From NCBI GenBank assembly GCA_035516175.1, contig DATJAO010000060.1, forward strand, positions 1 through 64,000: DNA of 64,000 nucleotides. The letters are read 5' to 3'. The stretch comes from DASPSR01 sp035516175 (GTDB lineage: Bacteria; Nitrospirota; UBA9217). The translations under genes were made by a program, and so were the position numbers. The notes beneath the pieces were generated by a model that was given only the letters and a program-made list of their open reading frames with translations, was not told where the DNA came from and made no database searches. Below, in pieces: positions 25,486-35,177 of the stretch; within the stretch, counting starts at the first letter, position 1; every line of letters starts with the position of its first letter.

Positions 25486-27165
25486 ATGACTCAGGACAGC
25501 ACACAAACCGCAACTCATGGGATGCGCGATCTCTTTCTTTTGACCGTGCTGATCTCTCTCTTTTTTGGTTTCATGCTCGGAAACCGTCCCCTGTCGGTGC
25601 CCGATGAAGGACGGTATGTCGAGATCCCCCGCGAAATGGTGGTCACGGGCGACTATCTCACCCCCCGGCTGAACGGTGTCAAATACTTCGAAAAACCGGT
25701 GCTGTTCTACTGGCTCGAAGGCTTTTCCATCAAGCACTTCGGCCTGAAAGGATTCGCGCTCCGCCTGTGGCCAGCCCTCTTTGCTTTGATGGGGTGTCTT
25801 GTCGTATACGGATCCGGCGTGCGGTTGTTCGGGCGACGGTCCGGGTTGATCTCGGCGATGGTGCTCGCCACCAGCCTCTTGTACTATGCCCTGAGCCGTG
25901 CCATCATCCTTGACATGCCCGTGTCGGCCCTGTTGAGTGTTGCGCTTCTCTGCTTCCTGCTCGGCACGCATGAACCGCATGGGCTGCGGCGACGGCTTCT
26001 CATGTGGGGTTTTTATTTGTTTGCTGCTCTGGCAGTCATGACCAAAGGATTGATCGGCATCCTGATCCCCGGGATGGTGATTGGCATCTGGATCGTACTG
26101 CTGGGTGAATGGCGCGTTCTTAAAACCATGTATCTCCCGAGCGGCCTCCTGCTGTTTCTGCTTATCGCCGCGCCCTGGCATATTCTGGTCAACCGTGCCA
26201 ATCCCGAGTTTTTTAACTTCTATTTCATCCACGAACATTTTCTGCGTTACCTTACGAAGATCCACAGCCGGTATAAACCCGCGTGGTTCTTTATACCCGT
26301 GGTGCTTCTTGGACTCTTTCCCTGGAGCGCTTTTCTCATACAGGCTGTAAAGCACAATCTTCCTCCGTCATGGCGCGAGCGTCATGAGCACCGGGACACG
26401 CTCTTTCTCTTGCTCTGGGCCGGCTTTGTATTTCTCTTCTTTTCCGCTTCAAGCTCGAAACTGATACCCTACATCCTGCCCGTCTTTCCACCGCTCTCCT
26501 TATTGATCGGACGGTATCTTGCTGAGGCATGGGACTGCCGTGATTTTCCCGGCATCCGGACTGGTTACGCCGTACTGCTGATCGTAACTCTGGGGCTGAC
26601 CATCGCACTGATCGTTCTCCCGCACTATCGGATATCGCCTGATGTTCAGAGACTCGGGAAGTACCCCTATGTGTTCGCGGCCATTCTGATCATAGGAACT
26701 GCGGTGACATGGTTCATGAGTAAGCGCAAAAACTTCCGCTGGGCATTTTTGTCGCTAACCGCCACAACGATGCTTTTTTTTATTGTGGTGAATGCAGCCG
26801 CTTCCGTCGCGGATGAGCGCTCGTCCATAAACCTGGCCTCGGTGCTCAAGCAGCGTCTCAAGCCGGGCGATGAGGTCGCCAGCTATGATACCTATTACCA
26901 GGACTTACCCGTATACCTGGAACGGCGTATCACCGTGGTGAACTGGAAAGGGGAACTCGAGTTCGGGACCACCGTTGAGGACACCAGCCAATGGATGGTC
27001 GATGATGCGACCTTTTGGAAGCGCTGGGACGGTCCGTCGACGGTATATATGCTTACGAAACGCGGAACCTATGATGCGCTGCAGGCCACGGGGCACAAGA
27101 ATGTATACCTGATTGCCAGCACTGACGACAATATCCTCGCCGTAAACAAGGAGATGACGCCGTGA
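25486..27165 (+). CDS. arnT: ArnT-like aminoarabinosyl transferase (GT83 type)
   Basis: I choose the ATG at 25486 (559 residues, MTQDSTQTATHG), because the first membrane helix starts soon after; starts upstream are possible. The protein has about twelve transmembrane helices and the PMT_2 catalytic loop VPDEGRYVEIPREMV, with DE as catalytic acids, and RLNGVKYFEKPVLFYWL. ArnT transfers 4-amino-4-deoxy-L-arabinose from undecaprenyl phosphate to lipid A on the periplasmic side. Here it is first in the arn operon. Its stop overlaps the next start. Confidence 0.85.
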   Translation: MTQDSTQTATHGMRDLFLLTVLISLFFGFMLGNRPLSVPDEGRYVEIPREMVVTGDYLTPRLNGVKYFEKPVLFYWLEGFSIKHFGLKGFALRLWPALFALMGCLVVYGSGVRLFGRRSGLISAMVLATSLLYYALSRAIILDMPVSALLSVALLCFLLGTHEPHGLRRRLLMWGFYLFAALAVMTKGLIGILIPGMVIGIWIVLLGEWRVLKTMYLPSGLLLFLLIAAPWHILVNRANPEFFNFYFIHEHFLRYLTKIHSRYKPAWFFIPVVLLGLFPWSAFLIQAVKHNLPPSWRERHEHRDTLFLLLWAGFVFLFFSASSSKLIPYILPVFPPLSLLIGRYLAEAWDCRDFPGIRTGYAVLLIVTLGLTIALIVLPHYRISPDVQRLGKYPYVFAAILIIGTAVTWFMSKRKNFRWAFLSLTATTMLFFIVVNAAASVADERSSINLASVLKQRLKPGDEVASYDTYYQDLPVYLERRITVVNWKGELEFGTTVEDTSQWMVDDATFWKRWDGPSTVYMLTKRGTYDALQATGHKNVYLIASTDDNILAVNKEMTP

Positions 27166-27527
27166 AATACCTGCCGATCATTCTGCTAGGGGTACTGCTT
27201 AACGCCGCTGCCCAGCTCTGCTTAAAAGAAGGGATGCGGCGCATCGGTTATTTTGAGTTCGCCTGGAGCAATGTCATTCCCATCGCATTACAGGTGGCAG
27301 TAAATTTCTTCGTTCTATTGGGACTCTTCCTCTACATCGTGAGCGTCGCCGTGTGGCTTCTTGTCCTCTCGCGCGTGGAGGTGAGCTTTGCCTATCCCCT
27401 GCTCAGTGTGGGATACATCGTCAACGCCGTGGCCGGGTATTACCTGTTCCAGGAGAATCTCTCGATGACCCGCGTCACCGGCATCTTGATTATTATCGTT
27501 GGAGTCTATTTTGTTACGAGGAGCTAG
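27162..27527 (+). CDS. ArnE/ArnF-like small flippase subunit
   Basis: This 121-residue protein has four transmembrane helices and the SMR/EamA pattern (LNAAAQLCLKEGMRR, SRVEVSFAYPLLSVGYIV, FQENLSMTRVTGILIIIVGVYF). ArnE and ArnF form the heterodimer that flips undecaprenyl-phosphate-aminoarabinose. Only one such gene is present here, so it may act as a homodimer or a second subunit may lie elsewhere. It overlaps arnT by four bases. Confidence 0.8.
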   Translation: MKYLPIILLGVLLNAAAQLCLKEGMRRIGYFEFAWSNVIPIALQVAVNFFVLLGLFLYIVSVAVWLLVLSRVEVSFAYPLLSVGYIVNAVAGYYLFQENLSMTRVTGILIIIVGVYFVTRS

Positions 27528-27540
27528 AGGAAAAGCATTT

Positions 27541-27625
27541 GTAACCGACAGACGCGAAGAACACCGGTAAGAATTAAAACTTTGAACCCTAAGCGCCTTC
27601 GCGGTTTCGTATTCTTTGATTCATG
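27541..27625. repeat. Degenerate intergenic repeat, GCGCCTTCGCGG type
   Basis: GACGCGAAGAACACCGGTAA and, further on, CCTAAGCGCCTTCGCGGTTT form loosely complementary halves that match the style of the 14148 and 37680 elements. It separates the ArnE-like gene from arnB. Confidence 0.3.
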
Positions 27626-27647
27626 TCACCTGATGTTGAGGAGAGCC

Positions 27648-28817
27648 ATGTCTACCAATAAAGAAGAACAATTTCTCCCTTTCTCACGACCATCCATCAG
27701 CCGCGAGGCGATCGATGAGGTAGTCGCCTGCCTCGAGTCCGGTTGGATCACCACCGGGCCGCGGGTCAAGAAGTTCGAGGACGACCTCAAGTCCTACGTC
27801 TCGGCGCCGCACGCACTGGTGCTCTCTTCAGCAACGGCCGGACTGCACCTGGTACTGGCCGCAATGCAATTGAAACCCGGCGATGAAGTGATCACCACGC
27901 CCATGACCTTCGCCGCGACGCTCAACACTATCGTACTCGCCGGCGGAAAGCCCGTGCTCGTGGATGTCGAACCGGGGACGTATAACATTGATGTGACGAA
28001 GATCGAGAAGGCGGTCACCAAGCACACCCGCGCCATCATGCCGGTGCATTTTGCTGGCCTGCCGGTAGACCTTGATCCGGTCTACGACGTCGCGAAAAAG
28101 TATAACCTCCGCGTGGTCGAGGACGCAGCTCACGCTATCGGCACGGAGTATAAAGGCAAACGCATTGGCAGTTTCGGCGATATCCAGGTCTTCAGCTTTC
28201 ATCCCAACAAGAACATGACCACCGGAGAAGGCGGGTGCGTAATCACCCGTGATGACAAAATGGCCGAGGCCGTGGCGCTCTTGCGCTTCCACGGCATGGA
28301 CCGCGAGGCGTGGAACCGCTTCGGAAGGAAAGGCAGCCAGCACTATGAGATCATAGCTCCTGGATACAAGTACAACATGATGGATATCCAGGCCGCTCTC
28401 GGCCTGCACCAGCTCAAGCAGCTCGACGGATTCATCAGTCGCCGCACAGAGCTTGCGTTGCGTTACCGGGCATTACTGAGCGGCTGGCCGCAGTGGTCAC
28501 TGCCCAGGTCGCCGTTATATTCTCACCTCCATGCATGGCACCTCTATACGCCGCTCATCAATCCTGATGCGGCAGGCATGGACCGTGACGCGTTCATGCA
28601 GGGAATGAAAGACCGGAACATCGGCACGGGCCTGCACTACCGTGCCGTGCACCTCTACCCCTATTATCGTGAACAGTTCGGTTTCAAGCGCGGTGATTTT
28701 CCGAACGCCGAGACCATCTCCGACCGCATCGTGAGCTTGCCGCTTTTCCCGGCAATGACCGATTCGGACCAGGACCGTGTGATCGCGGCCATGGATGATC
28801 TGTTCAGGAGGAAATGA
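27648..28817 (+). CDS. arnB: UDP-4-amino-4-deoxy-L-arabinose aminotransferase (ArnB)
   Basis: The ATG at 27648 has GAGGAG upstream; 389 residues of the DegT/DnrJ/EryC1 fold-I aminotransferase family. The PLP lysine is in FHPNKNMTTGEGG, with SSATAGLHL, DAAHAIGT and YNMMDIQAALG in order. It converts UDP-4-keto-pentose to UDP-4-amino-4-deoxy-L-arabinose using glutamate. It stands between the flippase and arnC, as expected for the arn pathway. Confidence 0.92.
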   Translation: MSTNKEEQFLPFSRPSISREAIDEVVACLESGWITTGPRVKKFEDDLKSYVSAPHALVLSSATAGLHLVLAAMQLKPGDEVITTPMTFAATLNTIVLAGGKPVLVDVEPGTYNIDVTKIEKAVTKHTRAIMPVHFAGLPVDLDPVYDVAKKYNLRVVEDAAHAIGTEYKGKRIGSFGDIQVFSFHPNKNMTTGEGGCVITRDDKMAEAVALLRFHGMDREAWNRFGRKGSQHYEIIAPGYKYNMMDIQAALGLHQLKQLDGFISRRTELALRYRALLSGWPQWSLPRSPLYSHLHAWHLYTPLINPDAAGMDRDAFMQGMKDRNIGTGLHYRAVHLYPYYREQFGFKRGDFPNAETISDRIVSLPLFPAMTDSDQDRVIAAMDDLFRRK

Positions 28818-28819
28818 CC

Positions 28820-29782
28820 ATGGCAAAGCCCTATGTCAGCGTGGTTATTCCTGTTTATAATGAGCAGGAGAACCTCGATGCCCTGTTCACCCGCCTCACA
28901 GCGGTGCTGGATGGACTGGGCAAGCCGTTTGAGATCCTGTTCACGAACGACGGCAGCCGCGACCGGTCAGGAGCGATGCTGAAGGAATATCACGAGCGCC
29001 GCCCCAATCAGGTGCGCGTTATCGATTTCAACGGCAATTTCGGCCAGCACATGGCCATCATGGCAGCCTTCGAGCGTGTGCGCGGAGACGTGATCGTAAC
29101 GCTCGACGCAGACCTCCAGAACCCTCCGGAAGAAATCCCGAAGCTCCTCGCTGCTATCGAGGCCGGGCATGACGTGGTCGGCGGCTACCGCAAAAACCGT
29201 CAGGACACCTTTTTCCGGAGGTACGCATCAAAGGTCATTAACGGTATGCGGGCCAAGATCACGAATATCCGCATGCGCGACCAGGGGTGCATGCTCCGGG
29301 CGTACCGGAAAAACATCATCGAAAGCATCGTCGCGAGCGAAGAGACCTCGACCTTTATCCCGGCGCTCGCGTACAGCTTTGCCGCCAACGCCACGGAAGT
29401 GGAGGTCGAGCATGCGGCCCGCGCCGCCGGTGAATCCAAGTACCGGCTCTACGACCTTATCCGCCTGAACTTCGACCTCATGACGGGTTTTTCCGTGGTC
29501 CCTCTCCAGGTCTTCACCCTCTTCGGCATGGTCGTATCGGTGCTAAGCACCTTGTTCGTGATTTACCTGTTCATCCGGCGGCTGATTGTCGGACCCGAGG
29601 CCGAGGGTTTGTTTACCCTCTTCGCTATCCTTTACTTCCTCGTCGGCATCGGCATTATGGGGCTCGGCATCATCGGCGAGTACATCGGCCGCATCTACAA
29701 GGAAGTAAGGAGAAGGCCCCGCTTCGTCATCCGCAGGGTCTATGAGAGGGTCGAGACACAAAAGGCGGGCACCGGTGAGTAA
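28820..29782 (+). CDS. arnC: Undecaprenyl-phosphate Ara4FN transferase (ArnC)
   Basis: Of two ATGs I choose 28820 (320 residues) because AGGAGG is eight bases away; for 28814 it would be only two. The GT2 domain shows VSVVIPVYNEQENL, FTNDGSRD, TLDADLQNPPEE, and two membrane helices near the C-terminus. ArnC moves the formylated sugar from UDP to undecaprenyl phosphate. The gene overlaps the formyltransferase start. Confidence 0.92.
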   Translation: MAKPYVSVVIPVYNEQENLDALFTRLTAVLDGLGKPFEILFTNDGSRDRSGAMLKEYHERRPNQVRVIDFNGNFGQHMAIMAAFERVRGDVIVTLDADLQNPPEEIPKLLAAIEAGHDVVGGYRKNRQDTFFRRYASKVINGMRAKITNIRMRDQGCMLRAYRKNIIESIVASEETSTFIPALAYSFAANATEVEVEHAARAAGESKYRLYDLIRLNFDLMTGFSVVPLQVFTLFGMVVSVLSTLFVIYLFIRRLIVGPEAEGLFTLFAILYFLVGIGIMGLGIIGEYIGRIYKEVRRRPRFVIRRVYERVETQKAGTGE

Positions 29783-30692
29783 GCCGCGCATTCTGGTTTT
29801 CGCCTATCACGATATGGGCTACGAATGTCTTGATCTCTTGATCAGCAGAGGTGAGAACATTATTGCTGTCATCACCCATGAGGACAATCCAAGCGAGCAG
29901 ATATGGTTCAGGTCCGTGTCGGATATTGCAAAAAGTAACAGCATTCCGGTCTATACGCCGGAGTCCGTAAATACGCCAGAGTGGGTCAACCGCATCCGTG
30001 CTTGGAACCCGGAGCTGATATTCTCCTTCTACTACCGCAACATGATCAAGGAGGAGATCCTTAACGTTCCGCGCCTCGGCGCGTTCAACATGCACGGCTC
30101 ACTCCTGCCCAAATACCGGGGCCGGGTACCGATCAACTGGGCCGTGCTGCACGGAGAAAAAGAATCCGGCGTGACGCTCCATTATATGGTAAAACGGGCC
30201 GATGCCGGCGATATCGTTGACCAGGAAGCAGTCCCCATCGGTCCGGAGGACACGGCGCAGGACGTTTTCAGGAAGGCTGTCAAAGCCGCGCGTCTCGTTC
30301 TCGAGCGCCGGATTGATGATCTCGCCAACGGCACGGCCCCGCGGCGCCGGCAGGATGAATCCCAAGCAACCTATTTCGGCGGACGCAAACCCGAAAATGG
30401 ACGAATCGACTGGACACATAGCGCCGACAGGATTTATAATCTCATACGGGCTGTTACCCATCCTTATCCAGGCGCATTCACTCTGGCCAGCGGGAATAAA
30501 CTGTTCATCTGGCAGGCACGACCGGTCAAGGACATCAAAGGAAGACCGGGACAGGTCGTATCAGTGAACCCGCTCAGAGTGGCCACTGGAAATGGCAGTC
30601 TTGAGATAGTTAGCCTGCAGTGGGAAGGGAAAAGAGAAGAACCCTCTACGGGAGTCCATGGGTTGGAAGTCGGCAAAATCCTAGGAAACTAA
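29775..30692 (+). CDS. UDP-Ara4N formyltransferase, separate ArnA N-terminal half
   Basis: A GTG start at 29775 overlaps the arnC stop and gives 305 residues. The formyltransferase signature includes FNMHGSLLPKYRG (catalytic Asn and His) and DAGDIVDQ (catalytic Asp). It uses 10-formyltetrahydrofolate to formylate UDP-4-amino-4-deoxy-L-arabinose. In Escherichia coli this domain is fused to the dehydrogenase in ArnA; here it is a separate gene. Confidence 0.9.
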   Translation: MSKPRILVFAYHDMGYECLDLLISRGENIIAVITHEDNPSEQIWFRSVSDIAKSNSIPVYTPESVNTPEWVNRIRAWNPELIFSFYYRNMIKEEILNVPRLGAFNMHGSLLPKYRGRVPINWAVLHGEKESGVTLHYMVKRADAGDIVDQEAVPIGPEDTAQDVFRKAVKAARLVLERRIDDLANGTAPRRRQDESQATYFGGRKPENGRIDWTHSADRIYNLIRAVTHPYPGAFTLASGNKLFIWQARPVKDIKGRPGQVVSVNPLRVATGNGSLEIVSLQWEGKREEPSTGVHGLEVGKILGN

Positions 30693-30742
30693 GTCAGGAA
30701 TCATCAGCTCTTAAAGAGTATAACAGACAGAATGGAGTGACC

Positions 30743-31783
30743 ATGAGCCTTAGAATCTTGATCCTCGGAGTGAATGGATTTATCGGAAACAGCCTGACCG
30801 AGCATATATTAAAGCAGAAGGACTGGGAAGTCTATGGTATGGACATGGCCTGCGACAAGCTCGACCAGTGCCTCGGACATGATCGCTTCCACTTCGTGGA
30901 AGGCGACATCACCATCAACCGGGAATGGATCGAGTATCATGTCAGAAAATGCGATGTGGTCATCCCTCTCGTGGCCATCGCCACGCCCGCCACGTACGTG
31001 CAGGACCCTCTGCGTGTGTTTGAATTGGACTTCGAGGCCAATCTCAATATCGTGCGAAAATGCGTGCGATACAAAAAACGCGTGCTCTTCCCTTCCACCT
31101 CCGAAGTGTACGGCATGTGCCCTGACCAGGAGTTCGATGAAGAATCGTCGAATCTCGTTCTCGGTCCCATTAACAAGCCACGCTGGATCTACTCCTGCTC
31201 CAAGCAGCTCATAGACCGCGTGATCCACGCCTACGGCATGAAGGAAGGGCTCAAGTACACGCTCTTCCGGCCGTTCAACTGGGTCGGTCCGAAACTCGAT
31301 AATATCCTGGAACCCAAGGAAGGCAGCTCGCGCGTGCTCACCCAGTTCATCGGCAACATCCTGCGCGGAAAAGACATCCTGCTGGTCGATGGTGGCGCAC
31401 AGCGGCGAAGCTTCACCTATATTGACGACGGCATTGACGCGTTGACACGCATCATTGAAAATAAAGACGACGCAGCTGACGGCCGCATATTTAATATCGG
31501 CAACCCTAGGAATGACGTGTCGATCCGCGAGCTGGCCGAGATGCTCATCGCGCTCATCAAGACGTATCCTAAATACACGAAGCTCACCGACAGCGTCAAG
31601 ATAGTGACCGTAAAATCCAAGGAGTACTACGGCGAAGGCTATCAGGACATCCTGACCCGCGTGCCGTCGATCAAGAACGCGGAGAAGTACCTTGGCTGGA
31701 GGCCGGTTACGGACCTAAAGACCGCCCTTCGCAAAACGCTCGATTATCACCTCGGACGGCCATCGCAAGAGCTGGATATATAG
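30743..31783 (+). CDS. UDP-glucuronate decarboxylase, separate ArnA C-terminal half
   Basis: Starting at MSLRILILGVNGFIGN (346 residues), the protein is an extended short-chain dehydrogenase with NAD motif GVNGFIG, STSEVYG, YSCSKQ (catalytic Tyr-Lys) and RPFNWVGP. It oxidises and decarboxylates UDP-glucuronate to UDP-4-keto-arabinose, the substrate of ArnB. The split from the formyltransferase leaves about 50 bases between the two genes. The UDP-glucose dehydrogenase that feeds this step is not in the window. Confidence 0.9.
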   Translation: MSLRILILGVNGFIGNSLTEHILKQKDWEVYGMDMACDKLDQCLGHDRFHFVEGDITINREWIEYHVRKCDVVIPLVAIATPATYVQDPLRVFELDFEANLNIVRKCVRYKKRVLFPSTSEVYGMCPDQEFDEESSNLVLGPINKPRWIYSCSKQLIDRVIHAYGMKEGLKYTLFRPFNWVGPKLDNILEPKEGSSRVLTQFIGNILRGKDILLVDGGAQRRSFTYIDDGIDALTRIIENKDDAADGRIFNIGNPRNDVSIRELAEMLIALIKTYPKYTKLTDSVKIVTVKSKEYYGEGYQDILTRVPSIKNAEKYLGWRPVTDLKTALRKTLDYHLGRPSQELDI

Positions 31784-31788
31784 TCAAC

Positions 31789-32718
31789 ATGCCGGGAACA
31801 GGAATGGACGAATCTCTCCTTGCCATTAAAGTGGATGTCGATACCGATCGCGGCACGCGCATCGGCGTCCCCAATCTCCTTGCTCTGTTCGACGGGTTCG
31901 GCCTCAAGGCCACATTCCTCTTCTCCCTCGGCCCGGACAACACCGGCCGCGCGATCAAACGCATCTTCAGGCCTGGATTTTTGAGCAAGGTGAGTCGTAC
32001 GAGCGTCGTCTCGACTTACGGCATCCGCACGCTCCTGAACGGCATTCTGTTCCCTGGTCCGCATGTCGGACGCCGCAACGAAAGCGTGATGCGCGCGACG
32101 CGAGACAGGGGGCATGAGGTCGGGATCCACTGCTACGACCATATCCGCTGGCAGGACGGACTCGCGAGAATGTCGCGCATTGAAGTATTCGAGGAATTCG
32201 GAAAGGCGCGGAAAGAGTTTGAGCGGATTTTTCGTGAACCTGCAAAAACCGCAGGCGCTGCAGGCTGGCAGGCAAACGGCTTCAGCCTTGCGGCCTACGA
32301 CGATGCCGGCCTTCTCTCCGCGAGTGATAGCCGCGGTACGCATCCCTTTTTCCCGCGCGTGGACAACACGGTGTACAAAACATTGCAGATACCGACCACG
32401 CTCCCGACACTCGATGAACTCCTCGGCCTACCGGAGTACCCTGAAGACCGCATCGTTGACCATTATTTATCGCTCCTTCGCTCCGGCGTACCGAACATAC
32501 TCACGATCCACGCTGAGCTCGAGGGAATGAAAAAACTTGATCTCTTCCGGATGTTCCTGGTTAAACTGCAGGCCCGTTCGGTCAAGATCGTAACATTGCA
32601 TGACCTCGCCCGAGACCTATTAAAGAACCCATCGTCAATTCCGATATGCGACCTCATCGCCGGTACGATCGAGGGCCGGAGCGGAACACTCGCATCCCAA
32701 TCGTGCGGAAACGCGTAA
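31789..32718 (+). CDS. arnD: Ara4FN-undecaprenyl-phosphate deformylase (ArnD)
   Basis: The 309-residue protein is a polysaccharide-deacetylase-fold enzyme. Metal and catalytic residues are seen in KVDVDTDRGT, GIHCYDHIRWQD and TIHAELEG. ArnD removes the formyl group before flipping, making the pathway irreversible. It closes the arn operon, six bases after the decarboxylase gene. Confidence 0.88.
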   Translation: MPGTGMDESLLAIKVDVDTDRGTRIGVPNLLALFDGFGLKATFLFSLGPDNTGRAIKRIFRPGFLSKVSRTSVVSTYGIRTLLNGILFPGPHVGRRNESVMRATRDRGHEVGIHCYDHIRWQDGLARMSRIEVFEEFGKARKEFERIFREPAKTAGAAGWQANGFSLAAYDDAGLLSASDSRGTHPFFPRVDNTVYKTLQIPTTLPTLDELLGLPEYPEDRIVDHYLSLLRSGVPNILTIHAELEGMKKLDLFRMFLVKLQARSVKIVTLHDLARDLLKNPSSIPICDLIAGTIEGRSGTLASQSCGNA

Positions 32719-32790
32719 TTGCCTTCATCATCGCCCCTTTTGCGGGACCCGTCATAATGCTCTAGAAACCGGTAATCCTTCAGATTTTTT

Positions 32791-32819
32791 TTGACAATCC
32801 GGCCATATTCCTTTATATT
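32791..32819 (+). promoter_or_regulatory. Sigma-70-type promoter of mtnA
   Basis: TTGACA (32791-32796) and TATATT (32814-32819) are separated by exactly 17 bases. Transcription would start about 47 bases before the mtnA ATG. Confidence 0.75.
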
Positions 32820-32872
32820 TAAACCAGTACAAAAACTCGTCTGACTTAAATACATCTAAAGGAGTTTCATCA

Positions 32873-33934
32873 ATGATCCCGACCGTAGAATGGAAAAACG
32901 GCATCGTACGGATGCTGGACCAGACGAAACTGCCTCTCGAGACCGTATACAACGAATGTAAGGATTATCAGACCGTCGCACGTGGGATCAAAGAGTTGTG
33001 GGTACGCGGTGCGCCGGCGATCGGAGTTGCCGCGGCCATGGGACTGGCGCTCGGCGCCCGGCAGATATCTGCTTCTGCCTTTGAGGAATTCTGGCCAAAG
33101 TTCGAAGAGATCTGTAGCCACATGGCGGCCACACGGCCCACGGCGGTGAACCTCTTCTGGGCCATCGAGCGGATTAAGAAGTTAGTACAGGAGAACAGGG
33201 ACAAGGGCGTTGAGGCCATCCAAGATCTGCTCGTACAAGAATCGCAGCGCATGCTGGACGAGGACGTCGAAACGAACAAGAAGATCGGCAGCTACGGGTC
33301 GGTATTCGTGGCCGATGATGACAATCTCATTACGCACTGCAATGCAGGTTCGATCGCTACGGCAGGCTATGGGACCGCCGAAGGCGTGATGCGTGCCGCA
33401 GTGGAAGAAGGGAAAAAGATCCACGTATACGTCGACGAGACCCGTCCCGTACTCCAGGGTGCGCGTTTGACGGCATGGGAGCTCATGCAGGAAAGAATCC
33501 CCTGCACCCTGATCACGGACAACATGGCCGGTTATTTCATGTATCACGACATGATCGATCTCGCCATTGTCGGCGCGGACCGTATTGCCCGGAACGGCGA
33601 CGTGGCGAACAAGATCGGCACCTACAGCCTTGCGGTGCTCTGCAAAGAACATGGCATTCCTTTCTACGTGGCGGCTCCGCTCTCCACCGTCGATTTCACC
33701 ATGGAATCAGGATATCAGATCCCCATAGAAGAGCGCGACCGACGTGAGGTGACCCATATATTCGGCAAGGTCCAGATAGCCCCTGATGGCGTGAATGTGG
33801 CGAACCCGGCCTTCGATGTGACCCCGGCTCGTTACATCACGGCCATCATCACCGAAAAGGGGGCGTTCCATCCGAAGGACATCCACAAACTTGCTGACGG
33901 TAATACCGATCCGGAGACATTCAGGATTCGTTAG
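32873..33934 (+). CDS. mtnA: S-methyl-5-thioribose-1-phosphate isomerase
   Basis: The 353-residue protein is of the eIF2B-alpha-like isomerase family: VRGAPAIGVAAAMG, TRPTAVNLFWAI, HCNAGSIATAGYGTAEG (catalytic Cys) and VGADRIARNGDVANKIGTY (catalytic Asp). It converts methylthioribose-1-phosphate to methylthioribulose-1-phosphate in methylthioadenosine salvage. AAAGGAG precedes the start. Its upstream partner MtnP is encoded at 43.4 kb; later Mtn enzymes are not in the window. Confidence 0.95.
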   Translation: MIPTVEWKNGIVRMLDQTKLPLETVYNECKDYQTVARGIKELWVRGAPAIGVAAAMGLALGARQISASAFEEFWPKFEEICSHMAATRPTAVNLFWAIERIKKLVQENRDKGVEAIQDLLVQESQRMLDEDVETNKKIGSYGSVFVADDDNLITHCNAGSIATAGYGTAEGVMRAAVEEGKKIHVYVDETRPVLQGARLTAWELMQERIPCTLITDNMAGYFMYHDMIDLAIVGADRIARNGDVANKIGTYSLAVLCKEHGIPFYVAAPLSTVDFTMESGYQIPIEERDRREVTHIFGKVQIAPDGVNVANPAFDVTPARYITAIITEKGAFHPKDIHKLADGNTDPETFRIR

Positions 33935-34011
33935 AACAGCTCTTGTCATGTTGCTATAGCCTGCAGCTGCGCGGCGCGATATTTCCGTTCACCAGGAGCG
34001 AGGAGGGCCGT

Positions 34012-35103
34012 ATGAAACAGACTGTTCTCCATCAGAAACATCTCCAGTTAAAAGCGAAAATAACGGAATTCCAGGGCTGGCAGGTCCCCTTCCAGTATAC
34101 TGATGTGCAGGAAGAATACCAGGCGGTGCGGACCGCTGCCGGGCTGTTCGATGTGAGTTTTCTGGGCAGGCTTGAGATCAGCGGTCCCGGTGCATCCGCC
34201 CTCCTCCAGAAGGTTTTCACCAGAAATACAGCAAAGATCGCCGAAGGCACTGCCCACTACGGGTTCCTGTGTAATGAATCCGGTTTTACTCTCGATGACG
34301 CTGTACTCTTCCGCCTTCCCGATTCATCGTCAGGTATCAGATACCTGCTCTCCACGAGTGCCGGTAATACCGACAAAGTTCTCCGATGGCTTCAACATCA
34401 TGCAACCGGCGACGTCCAGATAGCCGATAATACCTTGGTCTTATCCCAGCTCGCCCTCCAAGGACCGCACTCGTTCCACATCCTGGAAAGACTTGCCGGA
34501 TCCCATCAGAAAAAATTCAAACCAAGGAGTGTCCGAGAGCTAACCATAGCCGAGAAGCCGGTCATAGTATCACGGAGCGGCTATACCGGCGAGCACGGCT
34601 ACGAATTCTTCGTGCCCGCGAACCACGCCGAGAGTTTCTGGGACGCGGTCCTGGAAGCCGGTCAGGAAGAAGGACTCAAACCTTGCGGCTTCGGCAGCCG
34701 GGATCTCCTTCGCCTTGAAATGGGATATCTCCTGTACGGGTACGACATCGATGAAACCAGGACACCTCTCGAGACCGGCCTCCTGTCCCTCATCGACTTC
34801 AAAAAGGACTTCATCGGCAAAGACGCACTGCTCAAGCTTAAAACCGAAGGCGTCAAGCAAACCCTGGCGGGGTTCTTGCTCCTTGAAAAGGGAATACCGC
34901 GGAGCGGTGGGAGCATTTTTTCCGAAAACCGCGAGATCGGGGTCGTGACGAGCGGGAACCAGTCGCCCCGATACCGGAACGGCTTCGGGCTTGGCTATGT
35001 CGTAAGCCGGTACGCGCAGCCCGGGCAGGAAATCGAGATAGAGGTCCGCGACCGGGAGATTGCCGCCAAGATCGTGGAAATTCCGTTCTATAAAAAGAAA
35101 TAA
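34012..35103 (+). CDS. gcvT: Glycine-cleavage T-protein-like aminomethyltransferase
   Basis: The ATG at 34012 follows GAGGAGGG; 363 residues. It has the T-protein folate-binding fold: HQKHLQLKAKITEFQGWQVPFQY, GLFDVSFLGRLEISGPGA, SRSGYTGEHGYEFF, LRLEMGYLLYGYDID. The enzyme transfers a one-carbon unit from the H-protein-bound aminomethyl group to tetrahydrofolate. No gcvH or gcvP genes are adjacent, so they lie elsewhere or this is a YgfZ-like or related paralogue; length and motifs favour GcvT. Confidence 0.88.
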   Translation: MKQTVLHQKHLQLKAKITEFQGWQVPFQYTDVQEEYQAVRTAAGLFDVSFLGRLEISGPGASALLQKVFTRNTAKIAEGTAHYGFLCNESGFTLDDAVLFRLPDSSSGIRYLLSTSAGNTDKVLRWLQHHATGDVQIADNTLVLSQLALQGPHSFHILERLAGSHQKKFKPRSVRELTIAEKPVIVSRSGYTGEHGYEFFVPANHAESFWDAVLEAGQEEGLKPCGFGSRDLLRLEMGYLLYGYDIDETRTPLETGLLSLIDFKKDFIGKDALLKLKTEGVKQTLAGFLLLEKGIPRSGGSIFSENREIGVVTSGNQSPRYRNGFGLGYVVSRYAQPGQEIEIEVRDREIAAKIVEIPFYKKK

Positions 35104-35141
35104 AACACTGTTCATCTCGAGTGCTTCTGCCTGAATACGTC

Positions 35142-35170
35142 TTGTCTTCTCTCCTATCAGGTAGTATATT
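35142..35170 (+). promoter_or_regulatory. Promoter of the P-type ATPase gene, leaderless
   Basis: TTGTCT (35142-35147) and TATATT (35165-35170) are 17 bases apart. The predicted transcription start near 35177 coincides with the ATG at 35178, and no ribosome site precedes that ATG. Confidence 0.5.
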
Positions 35171-35177
35171 ATCACTT

